This document shows positions 46,642 to 58,862 of a stretch of 64,000 nucleotides of DNA, piece by piece. This DNA is from Rhynchonema sp. JSB1_4 (lineage: Eukaryota > Nematoda > Chromadorea > Monhysterida > Xyalidae). The position numbers were made by a program, and so were the translations under genes. Position 1 is the first letter of the stretch, and each line of letters starts with the position of its first letter. The stretch covers positions 1 through 64,000 of the forward strand of contig JASAMV010004792.1 of NCBI GenBank assembly GCA_030248065.1, written 5' to 3'. The notes under the pieces were generated by a model. That model worked only from the letters and a program-made list of their open reading frames with translations. It ran no database searches and was not told the origin of the DNA.

Positions 46642-47511
46642 TTACAAGCACACAGGAAAGAATGAGTTGCTTGCAATAATGCACTAAATTTCCTTTTTTC
46701 ACCGCCAGCTCGATACTCACTTGTTTTTCCTATGGTCGCAGTTGTCCTTTCACTATTTTCGAGTTAGTAATGTCGTCGAGTTTTATCATGGTTGTTATAA
46801 AAAAAATCTTCCAGCACATCTTACTAGGGATCTAGTTTATTGTGATACAAGTGTCAGAGGTACATTCCTGCTCATACCTGCTATAAACAGTATGGAGCAT
46901 ATCGCTTTGATCGGAATTATGGCTTTGTTGGTTTATTTGTACGTCTCTCTCGTTTGAAGTTGCACAACCAAGCGTGTTTGACGTGGTCACACATTGTCCA
47001 TCCGATAACTGCTCAGGTTATATTTATTCGAAATTTTATGAATAAAGTGGTTTGCCACGCAGGTACTTACTCTTCTGAATTTTGCGCATTTGCTGCTGTC
47101 TGTCTCAAGCAACTGGTCTCAGACCTTGTACCCAAACCCAACTCATTACAAACGCATGTGCATCCCCAGCAATAGTAACCATGGCAAGTAAGTAAGTAAC
47201 GTTGCTGCTGTGCTGACGTGCTGTGCGCCCAGGTAAAGTCGAGTTGTTTTTCTGCTTGCCTGTGCTGGGCAAAGTACAGGGTCTAAAGAACGACAGAGCT
47301 AACCCAAACACAGTACTGTTTGTTTTGTCTGCACTTATACACAGTCAGCCAATCCAATTTTTTCTCATACACGTGTCAAGCCCGCAGCTGTTACCAGCCG
47401 AAGGATTTTCTGCGTCCATTTCGGGTCAATGCCTGCCTGCGCTGCCTCCAAACAAACCTAATAAGCTGCTGAGCAAATGAAACATCAACTCTTTCAGAAC
47501 AATCTGCCAAA
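46642..47511. other. Spacer between FAX/CDR-like gene 2 and the CFA-synthase-like gene
   Basis: 870 bp without a supported coding exon. An acceptor-like string CTCTTTCAG ends at 47496, 15 bases before the next ATG, so a 5'UTR intron or trans-splice site is likely. Confidence 0.45.
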
Positions 47512-50134
47512 ATGACCACAAACAGTCGCAAATCAAGTGGAATGGGTGCCAAACTACTCCACTACACCGACATTTCCATAATGGCATTGATATTCACATT
47601 CCGATCTGCAATCGAGAGTCTGATGGCCAAACTAATTCAGTTCGGTTCCATCCGTGTGGTCTTTCCTAATGGCAAAGCACTCATGCACGTTGGTAGAGAG
47701 GCACACGCGTTGTACACCAGCGAACCTGTGACACTGCGAGTGCATGAACCAACAAGGTGAGTATGCACGTGAGACATCATTATGGCTGGCCTCAAACTTG
47801 GTGATCGGTTTCGATCCGGTCTTGGTCAAGTAACTTTTTGCATCAACCATGATGTCGAAATTCACTGATGCCGACGCCATCAATATTGACGAACATAGCG
47901 ATCGTTGGGTATGAGCTGTCTGAGAAAATGTCCACCTCCGTGGTAAAAATCAGTGGTTCAGTCCAACTTAGATCGGACCATATCGTCATCAATTCACGGA
48001 CCATCACCATGTTTAATAGCAGCCTTAATTTTTGATAAATCAGTATATTACATGATAAGATAATTACAGATTCTTCTTCCGTCTGCTATCCGACTACAAA
48101 CTGGGTTTCTGCGAGTGCTACATCGACTCACAAATCGATATCGAGCCTTCGATTCAGAGTTTTGTATCGATGATGTTGCGCAACGAACATCACGCACGGA
48201 AACGCGGTCAGAATGTGAATGTGGTGCTCAGGGTGTGCTTCATGGTTCGTTTCTAAATGTCTGCACGTCGCCAAATTTATGTATTCAAAATGCTGTTTGA
48301 GATTTGCTCTTACACAGCCCTGATAAATAAGCGCCAAACGCCTGAAAATAGTTGTCTGACATTCAGAGTGCAGTCTCGGACTACCATTTGATCAAGACCG
48401 GTCTTTTTTGGCCACGAACATATTCATCATGTACATACCACACCACAGAATCGTTATCATCAGGTTCTGCAGATTGGGGACGGAAAACATGTCGTGCAAG
48501 GTGTTCCCCATAAAAAGGATAGATTGATTGAATTATACAAATCCCAAAACAATCGGACACAGATGTTTCAATGGTTCGGTTGGTTGGTGAACTACATTTG
48601 GCACGTCCTGCGCTCAAACACTCTCATCGGAAGTAAACGAAATATCCACGAGCATTATGACGTGGGCAATGCTTTCTTTGAGGTATACGGTAGTGTGGAT
48701 GGATTACGGTATCATTGCTATTAAACAATCAAAACTTCGTGTCGACAACAAAGACAAACAATATATTTTATGTAGCTATTTCTCGACCAAGGCATGAACT
48801 ACTCGTGCGCGTACTTCAAAGACGACACTGATACTCTACAAACGGCACAGAATAACAAGCTGGATATGGTTCTTGGTTCGTTTTGGTTTGTGCGCATGGG
48901 GTTTGTTTTTATTATGATGTGAAAGGATCAAGTTTGCGTTACAAAACTGATCATCAGATCAATTGACAATCAGAGAATCAAACATAGCCGTATCCGACAT
49001 GACAGACAAACTACAAGTGTGTCGCAATTCGAAAATCCTCGAAATCGGTTGTGGCTGGGCTCCGCTGGCTGTGCGTGCAGCCGAACAACGAGGGTTACGA
49101 TGGACGGGAGTGACCATTTCAGAAGAGCAAATTGCCTTTGGACAAAAACGCGTTTTGGATCGAAAACTGGCTGATCGCGTTCAGTTGAAGTTGAAAGACT
49201 ATCGGTGAGTGCAGTTGGACATTGGCTAGTTAAAAAGGAACATAAAACCGGCTTGTGTGTAGTTTTGGGATGCTTGGTGCGACACTCGTCTACCAATTTG
49301 GGTTGAAGCGGGTAATCCGCCAGTGAATTGAAGGTTTCATTCCCTATAAAGAATACTCAATATACGAGTGGTTCATAGTCGTGGCAACGACTTGTGGACC
49401 AAACTGTGGTTCATCATCACTATTGTTATCATGCCCCAGGCGATGTAAAATAACCAAACAATCACAAACTCCAGCAGCGATCAATCACATAATAAAAATA
49501 CACCTTGATTTTCAAGGAAAACAACAGGGGAGTACGATGGGATTGTTTCGCTGGAGATGCTTGAGCACGTTGGACACGAATACCTGAGTTCGTACTTCAA
49601 CATTGTCAACGACCGATTGAAACCCGGTGGACGAGCCGTGCTGCAGGTTCGATATTATAAACTTGGAAAATTTAAAAATTTGATTAAAAAACCTACATTT
49701 ATCCCCGTTTTCCCGATTATTCAGGTGATGGTTTGGCCAAACGCCACCTACGACGGGTACCGAAAATCATCAGATTTCTTCAAGAAACATCTGGCGCCCG
49801 GTCTCAATCTGCCGAGTCTATCAGCTATCAACGGAGCGCTGCCACTGGGTGAGCAAAATTTTCTTATAACCGTCAGACGAGAAACCGGTACAATCGGTTT
49901 CCAATTTGAGGGCTCGAAATGAAACACATGGAATCCATCGGTACACATTACGGTCGAACAATGCAGAAATGGATTGTGAAGCTCGAAGCGTCCAAGGACA
50001 AGATCATCCAGGATTTGGGCTACTCCTTGCGATTCTATCGTCTTTGGCATTTCTTCTTCTGCTCGTGTGTGCCCATGTTTGCTGAGGGATACATTGATGT
50101 GGCACAGATGGTATTCGTCAAAACACAATCCTAA
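47512..50134 (+). CDS. Cyclopropane-fatty-acid-synthase-like methyltransferase
   Basis: S-adenosylmethionine-dependent enzyme type that adds a methylene or methyl group across double bonds of acyl chains in phospholipids (family knowledge). Exons 47512..47756, 48070..48223, 48473..48682, 48776..48875, 48958..49204, 49528..49646, 49725..49848, 49911..50134, about 470 residues. An N-terminal accessory domain (LRVHEPTRFFFRLLSDYKLGF) leads into HEHYDVGNAFFELFLD, then MNYSCAYFKDD with the conserved Cys, the SAM-binding motif ILEIGCGWAPLA, GVTISEEQ and LEMLEHVGHEY with the conserved Glu. The C-terminus has MFAEGYIDVAQMVF. Exon 5 to 6 is out of frame by one base (a GGGG run at 49527-49530; GGG would restore R-E-Y-D). 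Introns argue against bacterial contamination. Such genes are uncommon in animals; horizontal origin is possible. Confidence 0.88.
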
Positions 50135-50719
50135 ATGTGTGAGCATGCTAATTCAAGATGGATTAAAAAGCCAAGCCCCGTTTTAAGAACGGTGTATTTT
50201 AAGCTAGGTATACGTAAGTATCATGACAACCAACGTGTAGTTCGAAGCTTTTTATGCGGTAATAAAGAGTACAGTTTTATCCCTTGTGACCACGATGCAG
50301 TATATGTATGTGCAATGCAGCGTATAAATGATACATTACGTTATAGTCGCCGATTTACAGTAATGTCGTCGATGAAAGCCGCAAAAACAATGCAACAGTT
50401 CTAGCACTCATTTGTGGCTGCGTCTCGCGCTAAAACCGACGATTGGCGTTGACAGAATAGGCTGCATTCACAATGCAAACTCGTAGGGCCGTCGTTATCT
50501 GAGAAGAGAACTATTTTTCCGCGTGCGCGAGAATTTCTTGTTGGTTCTCTCAGAGAACGAAGCCTATGTATTGTATGTACATAATTTGAGTCTCAAATAT
50601 GTGCGAAATACAAAGAAATACATATATTATATGTACACTGTATGCATGTATGGTCAGAAAGAAAACAGGTGAGCAATCAAAGTGGTTTTGACGAAATGCA
50701 CGCACAATACTCACGATGG
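50135..50719. other. Convergent spacer between the CFA-like gene and kelch gene 1
   Basis: 585 bp between two converging stop codons. TATGTACATA-type simple stretches near 50570-50650. Holds both 3'UTRs; no other gene seen. Confidence 0.5.
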
Positions 50720-53700
50720 TCACGCTGACAAATCAGTGTATTCGGGAAATACGCGCGCGGCATAGCGACCCACAATTGTGTCTGTCAACTGGTGCCACCG
50801 ATTCTGGGCTACATGATAGTAAGCGAGTGTGGTCACCGGTGAGTACCAGTGATGAGAGTGGTCGGTGTGCCTCTCAAGTCCGCCCACCAACAACAAATGA
50901 TGTCCGGTGTTGACGAGTGTGGGGTCGAGGCGACCGGATGGCAATGGTGCCATGTCGTTGGCCCAGTAGTCGCTCACCGTGTTGTACTGGCGACAATCCG
51001 TGATGGGATCGCCGTCTCGCTGACGACTGCCACCGCAGTCCACCACGTGGCCACCAATCATTGCTGTGCCGCTGTTGCAAACTGAAAATTGTACGCATTT
51101 CCGCAGCTCAGAGCCAGTGTACCGTAACCAGTGGCAACCCGCAGTCAACTACGTGCCGACGGGATCGCCTGTCGCTGCGGTTGACTACGGTGCTTCACAG
51201 TCACAGCCCCACACAGACAAATATCCACCACGTGCAGCAGCGGTGCACTTCAGTCGACTGTACAATTCGAGGCAGTTGACTCCGGTAGGCTCTGGACTTT
51301 GAGCAATCACGCCTCAGTTGCTTGCGGCTGTTGCCGGTATTTAACGGTGAAAGAAAAAACAACATTCGAGTTTAGAAACGAACAGTGCGCATGACTTGTT
51401 GCCAAACGTACATAGCAAAGGGCAACAAAGGGTCGAATTCTCTTTTCGCTTGAGCGCAATGCTTGTGCGCAATGATTGCTCGCAAGCGATTTTCGAGAAT
51501 AGCTTTCGCCTGCTGCACAATTCAAATGTGCAATCGAATTGTGCCAGCGAAAGGGTGCGCATGATGACAACTTACAGCTGGCTGACCTCAATTTGTTGCG
51601 TTCTTACGCGAACAGCAGTGTTGTTCAACGTACGCGCGTTTTGGAGCTATGCAATCAAATTGTATATACATACAACGTGGTTGTTCAGCTTCGAGAATCC
51701 CATTGGGCTTTCGAGAATTCGACCCAATGGATATTGCAATGAACCCGCCCGACCAAACCTGTGCTGCTGTTGTTTTCGGTGTACAGCGGTTTCCAAGCCA
51801 TCGAAAGCAACGATATCGCAACCGATCGTTCCAACACGGTTTCGTGTGATGGCGAGGGCTGGTTGCAATCACCGCCCACTACCAATGGTCCTGAAAGTGA
51901 TGAAACAGTCAAGTTGCTGGGCACCAAAATACCTCTGTTTTATTATGAGATCCTTAATTGTAGCACAGGCACAGGCAGTATACGTAACGCTACTTCCCTG
52001 AAAGAACAATTTCTCGCGGGCTCAACAGCGAGCGAGAAGAATGAGTTGTCTTCTGTTTTTTGGAGAAACAAAGCCATCCTGAATTGTATTACAGTTGCAT
52101 ATGCGGTTCCACACCACCTGAATCTGTGTTCACAACGTTGAGCGTAGCGCGAGCGAAGTTCATTTCGGCAAAATATCGTTTCCTTTCAAATGAGCCGTCG
52201 GTCCACACAACGCAGCTGTCAAGCGTTGTCAGCTGTTCAGGACTGAGGTCGCTTTCGCCGCCACACAAGATCGTCTGCGAATGGAGAGCAACCAGCGTCT
52301 TATTAGGCATAATACCATCAATCAACTTTATTAACCTTGATAGTATTCCACAACTCACCCATTGTCCAATTTTTGTTGCGCCACTTTGATATCGTGTCTC
52401 AGTTAGCGGTGAACGCGCGGTAATTGTCCAGTCCGTTATGTTCAGCGCGAAGACGCTGGCAAGACGTGAAGAACTGCAAGTGCTTCTGACTACAGTCTAT
52501 CTGCACTCTGATCATCACCCACTCCATTGTGAACTACACAATACCCGTCCGCAATCAATTCAAACCAATACGGAGCATCGACCATGCCTTGTACGTCCAA
52601 GGCACCGACCTTGTGTAATTGTACCCCCCGACGAGCAGCAGGGTGTCGTCAGTTGCCTGCACAATAGTCGCTTCGACGAACTCCATCAACGATGGAGACT
52701 GTTGCATGAGGTTGACACGCAAATCGGGCGTGACCGAATAGCGATCGACGCGCAAGCTCGTGTCGTTGTCGGCTCCAACCACGATCAGACCCGACAGTCG
52801 CTGCGTTCGACACTCGACCTTCACCGTTGCCGTCCAGCTGTGTGGCATAAACTGGTTTCTTTGGGTTTTCATGGTTGCCCGTTTCGACTCGCTTCCACAG
52901 ACGGGCGGTGCACCAAGTCAAAGCGAGTCCGTCAGACCGTTGTTGTCCGAACAAGGAGCCAGAAAAACGGCTATCGTACCCGTGTCCCGTTCCCGGGAAA
53001 GTGACGTTGACGAAAGTATGGTTGCTGCAGGTGAGATTGGCTGCACTCGACCATTTGTATGATAGGCCGTCGCTAAATACCGTAAATGCGACACCCTACA
53101 AACAGTTTGCCGTTTGGCATAAAGTTGCCTGCATTTAAATTTAGCTCTGTTTATATTTTGTCAGTAACCTGAAACGTAGGCAGTACGTCAGTGATGAACA
53201 GCAACGGTTGTTGTTCACCGTGAGAGACATCGGTTTCGACTTGGCCATACATACAGTTGGTCATTGGTAGGCTGCCGCGTTGCAAGTAGCTGTGTGTGAA
53301 GGGCGGTAATTCATTTCGATTTGATTACAAAATATAGTATGAAACATCACCTAACTGTCGCTGGATATGAGCACACGGTGTATTTGTCGGAGGGTAGTGC
53401 CGCACCAGGTGTGAAATGCATGCGAAATTCAATTCTCGCAACCATCGGCGCCTGAGCTTTGTGCATCAGATGACTTTGCGGCGGTGCCTGTCCCCCAAGC
53501 AGTGTGATCACCAAAAACACAACGCCATAGCCGAGCAATAGGATGAAGACAAAAGCGAACAGCATCAATGACACGTATAGCCACATTTTGCGCACCAGGT
53601 GCGTGGGATGGATGGATGGTTGCGCGATATCGTACCTGATCAGTTGACGAGCCGTAAACCTGACACCGACATGATGCAGCCACGGTTTGCAGTAGAGCGT

Positions 53701-54743
53701 GATCTGAGATTAGAATCGATCTTGGATACACCCATTCAAGCACCTAATGACCTGTGCTTGACATGACCTGGCTTGGCGTACAGTGTCACAAACGAACACC
53801 CTCTTTTGGTGGCGGCTGTTCTTTGAAACTCACTCTGTTTTACTCATGCGTGACACGGCCTACCACTGCTGGCCGCTGGGAGCACCCACAGCATTTGCAA
53901 CTTCGTGCCAAACCTGTGTGTCGTCGTTAAATTTTGTGTACTCTAGATTGTCCTTGATGCGCTGCCGATCCCGACGATGCAACTGCCAATGGAAGTAGTT
54001 GGCGTACAACTGACGTGCGTGACGCGTGTCCAGGGTCTTTGGTGCTGCAACTTTTCAAACTAAAAACTGTATTTTGCATGTCGGACTATTCGAACAGATA
54101 TCGATACCTATACCTGCTATACAGGGGTGGTCCAAAAAATATAGTAACACGAGGTTCGGGATGATGTTCAGCAAATGCATGTAATAGATACATACATATA
54201 TACGGACCTCAATTCGGCTGAAAGTAGGGTACCAAGGGTTTTCTGACACGGATGATCCGAATATCGGCATTATTTTTATTTTTTGGTTCGAATGTTTATG
54301 AGCCAAGAAATAAAGCCTCGCAAATCTAAGCCCCTAAGTGTTGTGACGTTCCGGGGAGATGGCTGGGTGGTCAATGGCTGGTCGAAAGGGGAGCAAATGA
54401 CAAAGTTCGAGTTCAGCTCCTAATCAAAATAGTCGACAATCAATCAATATCACCTGATCTTACCAGCAGGTCTCTTTTCGACAAGTTTCATTCGCCGCAG
54501 ATTGCGCATGTCCAGCATCAGCGGTGGTTTGCGCTCATCGTCGCTCGATTCAGCTGTCGAAATGTAGCTGCTGACACTTCGGCTGTCGTCGTCCAAGCCC
54601 AATGTCGGCAATTCGAAGACACGATGCTGTTCGCCGCTGTCGGACTCGTTGTTGGATGTCATTGAACTGGTATCCACTGCCGTCATTATTATTGATTGAT
54701 GGGCGTCGGGATCTCTTTTTGGCTGAAGACTTATTGTCAACAT
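50720..54743 (-). CDS. Type II membrane protein with an extracellular kelch-repeat domain
   Basis: Exons 54743..54464, 54044..53914, 53703..53351, 53271..53169, 53095..52610, 52335..52118, 51890..51759, 51291..51189, 51071..50720; junction phases agree apart from one break. The N-terminal cytoplasmic part is acidic and Ser-rich (SSDDERKPP). A single hydrophobic span (LMLFAFVFILLLGYGVVFLV, exon 3) lies about 190 residues in, without a signal peptide, so type II topology is inferred. The outer region has NLTCSNHTFVNVTF (N-glycosylation sites) and kelch-like blades: SGLIVVGADND, DTLLLVGGYNY, QTILCGGESDL, GPLVVGGDCN, GGHVVDCGGSRQR, HHLLLVGGLERH. A one-base conflict near 52866-52876 (GGG run) breaks the frame between ARLWKRVET and the first kelch blade. 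The start could also be the Met at 54687. Ligand unknown; I know no named family with this layout. Confidence 0.8.
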
Positions 54744-55418
54744 GGTAAACGTTCAACCTCGGACCTGGCGTTTGATCTTGAGGGCATGTTAATTTATTTC
54801 ATGTATTCAGAGATTTTCAGGTATCAAACGTTCGACCGGTATAAAAATTGTTCCAAAGTAACGTTTATATTGGTCGCGAATGTTTGATTCTGGAACATTC
54901 TGGAACACGCAACGACTAAAAAACTAGGCAGATCCCAAGTGCGAAACCGACCCAGGCGTTTTCTGGATAAGAGAAGCCACAACATTCCAGAACAAAGACG
55001 TGAGCTTCACCATGTAATAAGTATACATATACCTGCAGTACTGAAGCTGTATGCGACCGCTTGCATTCATTTTCAACAAGTTCCGTTTGCTGCTTACGTC
55101 ACAACAACAAACATCATTGACGTTGAACTTGAAAACACGGGCGATAAGAATGCTTATCTGGTGAATACACAAGTACATGTACGGTTGGTTGGGTATAGTT
55201 TGGTAATCGATGCGATAACTTGTGAAACGTTGTAATTTTAACAATATGATTCTCTCCGCAAAATTCGTAATGTGGCCACATCATTCCAGAACATTTCAAG
55301 TACACATGACAGTGATGGTGGCATATTCTATCATTTACCGGCTGTTTGGTTTGTCAAACTTGATTCGTTTACACGTAAACAAAGATTTTATATCGCCACG
55401 CCATCGCAAATGACAAGG
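54744..55418. other. Divergent spacer, left part
   Basis: Left part of the 1.76-kb region between the two divergent kelch genes. No supported coding exon. TATACATATACCTGCAG and similar simple strings near 55020. Promoter of kelch gene 1 expected here. Confidence 0.45.
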
Positions 55419-56060
55419 GTTCAAACGGAATCCCGATCTCGATCCCGAACTTCAGGACCCATAATCCCGATCCCGATAAAGTCAAAATAAATTCCGATCC
55501 CGAACCCTTTCCCGAACTCTCATCGTGATCATGAAAACATCCGTAAAAAACTTAGGTTATTTTAGGGCTCGGCCAGATAGACCCGAAACCCGAAACATAA
55601 ATTTTTTCTATGTCCATGTTTCGGGTTTTGAAAAAAAACCGAAACCCGAAACACGAAGCATGATAATCTAAAATGTTTCGACTGACAGTATACATTGTTC
55701 ACGTCAGCTACAAGTGACAAAACCGAAACATTTTCGATTGTCAAGCTTCGTGTTTCGGGTTTCGGGTTTTTTTTTCAAAACCCGAAATACGGACATAGAA
55801 AAATGTATGTTTCGGGTTTCTCGTCTATCTGGTGGAGCCCTTACACTCAAAAACTTATACTTTTTTATCCGGGTGCATATTTTTGACTGTTATTTTTTAC
55901 AGTGTCGTCTGCAATGTGTTTTCATCTGAGTTTGAATAGTACATACAGTATATAATTCGGGAAAATAGCTCTTTTCTCTTCAGTTCTCACGTGATTAAAA
56001 ACATGCTCAGATCGCGATCCCATATTCCGATCCCGAACTTTCGATCGCGTTTGAACCCTA
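55416..56060. mobile_element. Inverted-repeat element with GATCCCGA repeats (hosting a foldback MITE)
   Basis: Both ends read AGGGTTCAAACG inward. Internal sequence next to both ends reiterates GATCCCGAT/TCCGATCCCGAAC. A 276-bp foldback element lies in the middle (55565-55840). No target duplication is certain and no coding capacity is present. Confidence 0.6.
55565..55840. mobile_element. Foldback MITE, PIF/Harbinger-like
   Basis: 276 bp made of two inverted arms of about 95-110 bp. It begins GGGCTCGGCCAGATAGAC, ends with the complement of GGGCTCCACCAGATAGAC, and is flanked by TTA on both sides (55562-55564 and 55841-55843). Terminal GGG and a 3-bp TTA duplication fit the PIF/Harbinger (Tourist) type. 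The arms reiterate CCCGAAACCCGAAACA. The transcript would form one long hairpin. Confidence 0.82.
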
Positions 56061-56507
56061 CACCCTACATGTACAAATGGCGGCAGCTAACATGCCTGCC
56101 GACGGTCATTTGAGCAGAACTTATTTGAACAAGACAAGATTGATCAAAGAATGAAGGTTCAGGTTCATTGTCACCCAAGCTGCATTGGCCTGATAATGCA
56201 GGTTTGCACCAAAGTCGGTCGTTGATACAAAATAAGTGGCGCTCTTGTACCTACATAACTGTGTTTCTTGTTCTTGGCTCAAAAAGACTTTGCTCAAATG
56301 TACGGCTACTGTACCAAAAGGACACGCGACAAAATCATCCAGCAAGAATTTGTCAAACCCGACTTATAGCAAAGTTGATGAATGTGAATGATGATGAATG
56401 TTTGCGTGAGGGAGAGGCATGTGTATATAAAATAGAAGAGCATCTCAACAAGTTGTTCTATTGTTGTGAATAATTTTCCCTGAAGTCTACCCATATCCGA
56501 ACGCACA

Positions 56508-58862
56508 ATGTATCACTTGAACGCCATTTTGACTGCAGCACTTATTAATCAGATGACAAGCCTGCCTGTGTGCGTCGCCACCGTACGCGGCGTGTTATTT
56601 CCCGACTATTCCGGTGGAGCACTTGGACAGGGAGAGATTTTCATTCCTCCGAATATGATTGCCTTCGAGGGCACCAACTTCGATCGTTAGCCCCTTTTTC
56701 TGCACTAGTAGGAGCCTACAACTTTGTTTTTCAAAACCAAATCAGATTGGGTACTTTCAGATTTGCCCAAGTGTGATGCGGGTGCCGTAGTGAGCTGTGG
56801 TTGTCGAATGTATTCGGTGGGGGGTCGCGATCCGAATACCGATACGCCCTCGGCACGTGTTTATCAGTATAATCCAGTCACAAAACGTTCGTTGCGTTGC
56901 ACTTTCAATACAACTTGAATTGTCAACCAAAGAAAGATAGGGATCGGCATTGAAACTCGGCCCGGTCTTTGCCCCAGCGTGTGTGACTTTCTGTACGCGG
57001 ATATTTCGAGGTTTATTGATGATGACACCAATTTTGAGCGCATCACCAGGCCCAATCGGTTAAAAACTAAAACTGGATAATGCGCAGGTTCCAAGGTGGT
57101 GGCCCGCTTGCAACAGGCCCGTGTGCTACACGGAGTCACGTGTCTCGATGACAAGCACCTAATCGTGTGTGGCGGATACCGTAAGATCGCCGGCATCAAC
57201 CGGAAACAGCAGATTGATGGCTGGCGCTCTTCGAGAAAAGGCCTGAATGCAAACTACGAATTGATTGGTATGCTAGGCCTTCACTTCGTGCAGCACCGAG
57301 TACGTTAGGCTGAAAGCACCTAAGGCTAATTCTGTTGTGGTCGGCGCATGTTTCGCGCTAACGCCGCTGGGTAACATGTTCTATGTATACAGTACACAAT
57401 GCACGTGGGATTATACGCGTGCAAGCTATACGTATAACGCGACGAAGATCAGCCAGTGAGCGTGTAAAGTTTTTCATGCAAGGGTTATCAGAGCACACTT
57501 GGATAGCGAGACGAATGCGTCGACGACAGCAGACACTCTGCTCCGCGTTAGCACGACATGTGCGCACATGCGTCGCAGACTGCATCAGAATGAGCCGTAC
57601 GTTGAAGTCGGCCTGGGTGCACTTCGTCGGCTGTCACTGTCTCGTTTCAGCATCATGCGAATTGTGCGCGTTGAATGGCACCGAGTCGTCCCTGTGCACA
57701 ACACTGGCGGATCTGCCAGTTGCCGATGGACTGGCCGAGCACCAGATGGCCGTGTTGGATGGTCTCGTGCTCGTGCTCGGAGGCTGGGCGGCGTACGGCC
57801 CAGCTGTCGACCAAGTGCTCGCATATGATCCAGATCGCCCGAAAATGGTTGGCGCAATTTGGCACGCATGAGAACGCCAAGAACGAGCTTTGGTGAGTAT
57901 TGTATTATATTATTCGGTATTGTCGAACAAGCCAGAACTATACATATGTACATATATGTAGGTACGACAGGGTACGAGCTTTTGTAGTCCGGCCGAAGCC
58001 AGCCTATTCTGTGGGTGTGTATCGTACTGTATACATGTTTCCTGATCACATTTTGTGCTGATTTGTGTTCAGGATCCCACTTGCTAGCTAACAACGCCGG
58101 TCTGCTCGTGTGCGGTGGATGTTTCAACGACACTACAAGGAACAGCGTGCGATCGTGTGAGCTGTTGAGTGCAGTGCACGCTCATTGGCAACCCGATGTC
58201 AGCATGGTCATGGTGCGGTCAGGTTTCCTATTGGGCAAACTTGGTGATCGACCTGGTCTGCTCTTGCTCACGTGACTTCTTGCAATGAGGATATTTCGAG
58301 AATTACTGATGCCACTAAATTCGACATGAGACCAAACTGGCCACCAAGTTTGATTGCGCCAATTATGTATGTATGTTGTATTTGGTGCACCTCGGCATTA
58401 CCTTTACCTTGAACAAACTCAGCCAGCTGGCCATCTGAGTCTGTGCAATTCACACTCGCGAGTTGCACAACCGACCGGTACCCAACTTGCCATGTATATA
58501 CACGTGTAGCTGCTGTTTCACGGTATTAGCACACCCAATTATACATGTGTGTGCGAGCTATGAAAAGCATTTCAAACCAAATCAAGGTCACAGAGAATGG
58601 ATTGTGACCCCAATGCGAAACAAAGCATACTATACCTATTTGTTGATCAACCCAGATCCGCGGACAGCACGCTTTGCGTCGGTACAACGGCGTGTTGTAC
58701 GCAATCGGTGGCATCTGCAACAACAGCCTCAGCACCTGGTGCAATGTTGAACAACTCGAGGAAAAGAACGGTGTGCGCCGATGGATCCCGGTGCCGAATG
58801 GACCCGACAAGACGTACTACCCCGACGCCTGGCTGAGTGCTGCGATCGACGACAGTTGCTAG
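56508..58862 (+). CDS. Kelch-repeat protein, probably secreted
   Basis: Exons 56508..56685, 56761..56886, 57088..57180, 57651..57892, 58073..58212, 58668..58862. The first exon has a moderately hydrophobic start (AILTAALINQMTSLPVCVA) that may be a signal peptide; the start has no strong further support. Kelch blades: AGAVVSCGCRMYSVGGRD, DDKHLIVCGGYPS, HQMAVLDGLVLVLGGW, SHLLANNAGLLVCGGC, YNGVLYAIGGICNN. Many Cys residues suggest an extracellular domain. In exon 4 one base seems to be missing near 57838 (a CCC run): with one more base the frame runs from AYDPDRP into WRNLARMRTPRTSFG and joins exon 5 in phase; as written it meets a stop. It lies head-to-head with kelch gene 1, 1.76 kb away, and the two are probably an old inverted duplication (inference). 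Function unknown. Confidence 0.75.
58228..58345. repeat. Copy of the CTTGGTGATCG dispersed repeat
   Basis: In the last intron of kelch gene 2. CAAACTTGGTGATCG and the inverted CCACCAAGTTTG bound about 118 bp; it shares GATATTTCGAG and CTGATGCC strings with the copies near 56990 and 47860. Confidence 0.5.

Noticed and set aside
47512..50134. Bacterial contamination as the source of the CFA-synthase-like gene
   Set aside because: Seven introns with GT-AG borders and consistent phases, and animal genes on both sides.
57585..58133. 182-residue minus-strand frame
   Set aside because: Lies opposite kelch gene 2 exons, whose protein similarity is clear.
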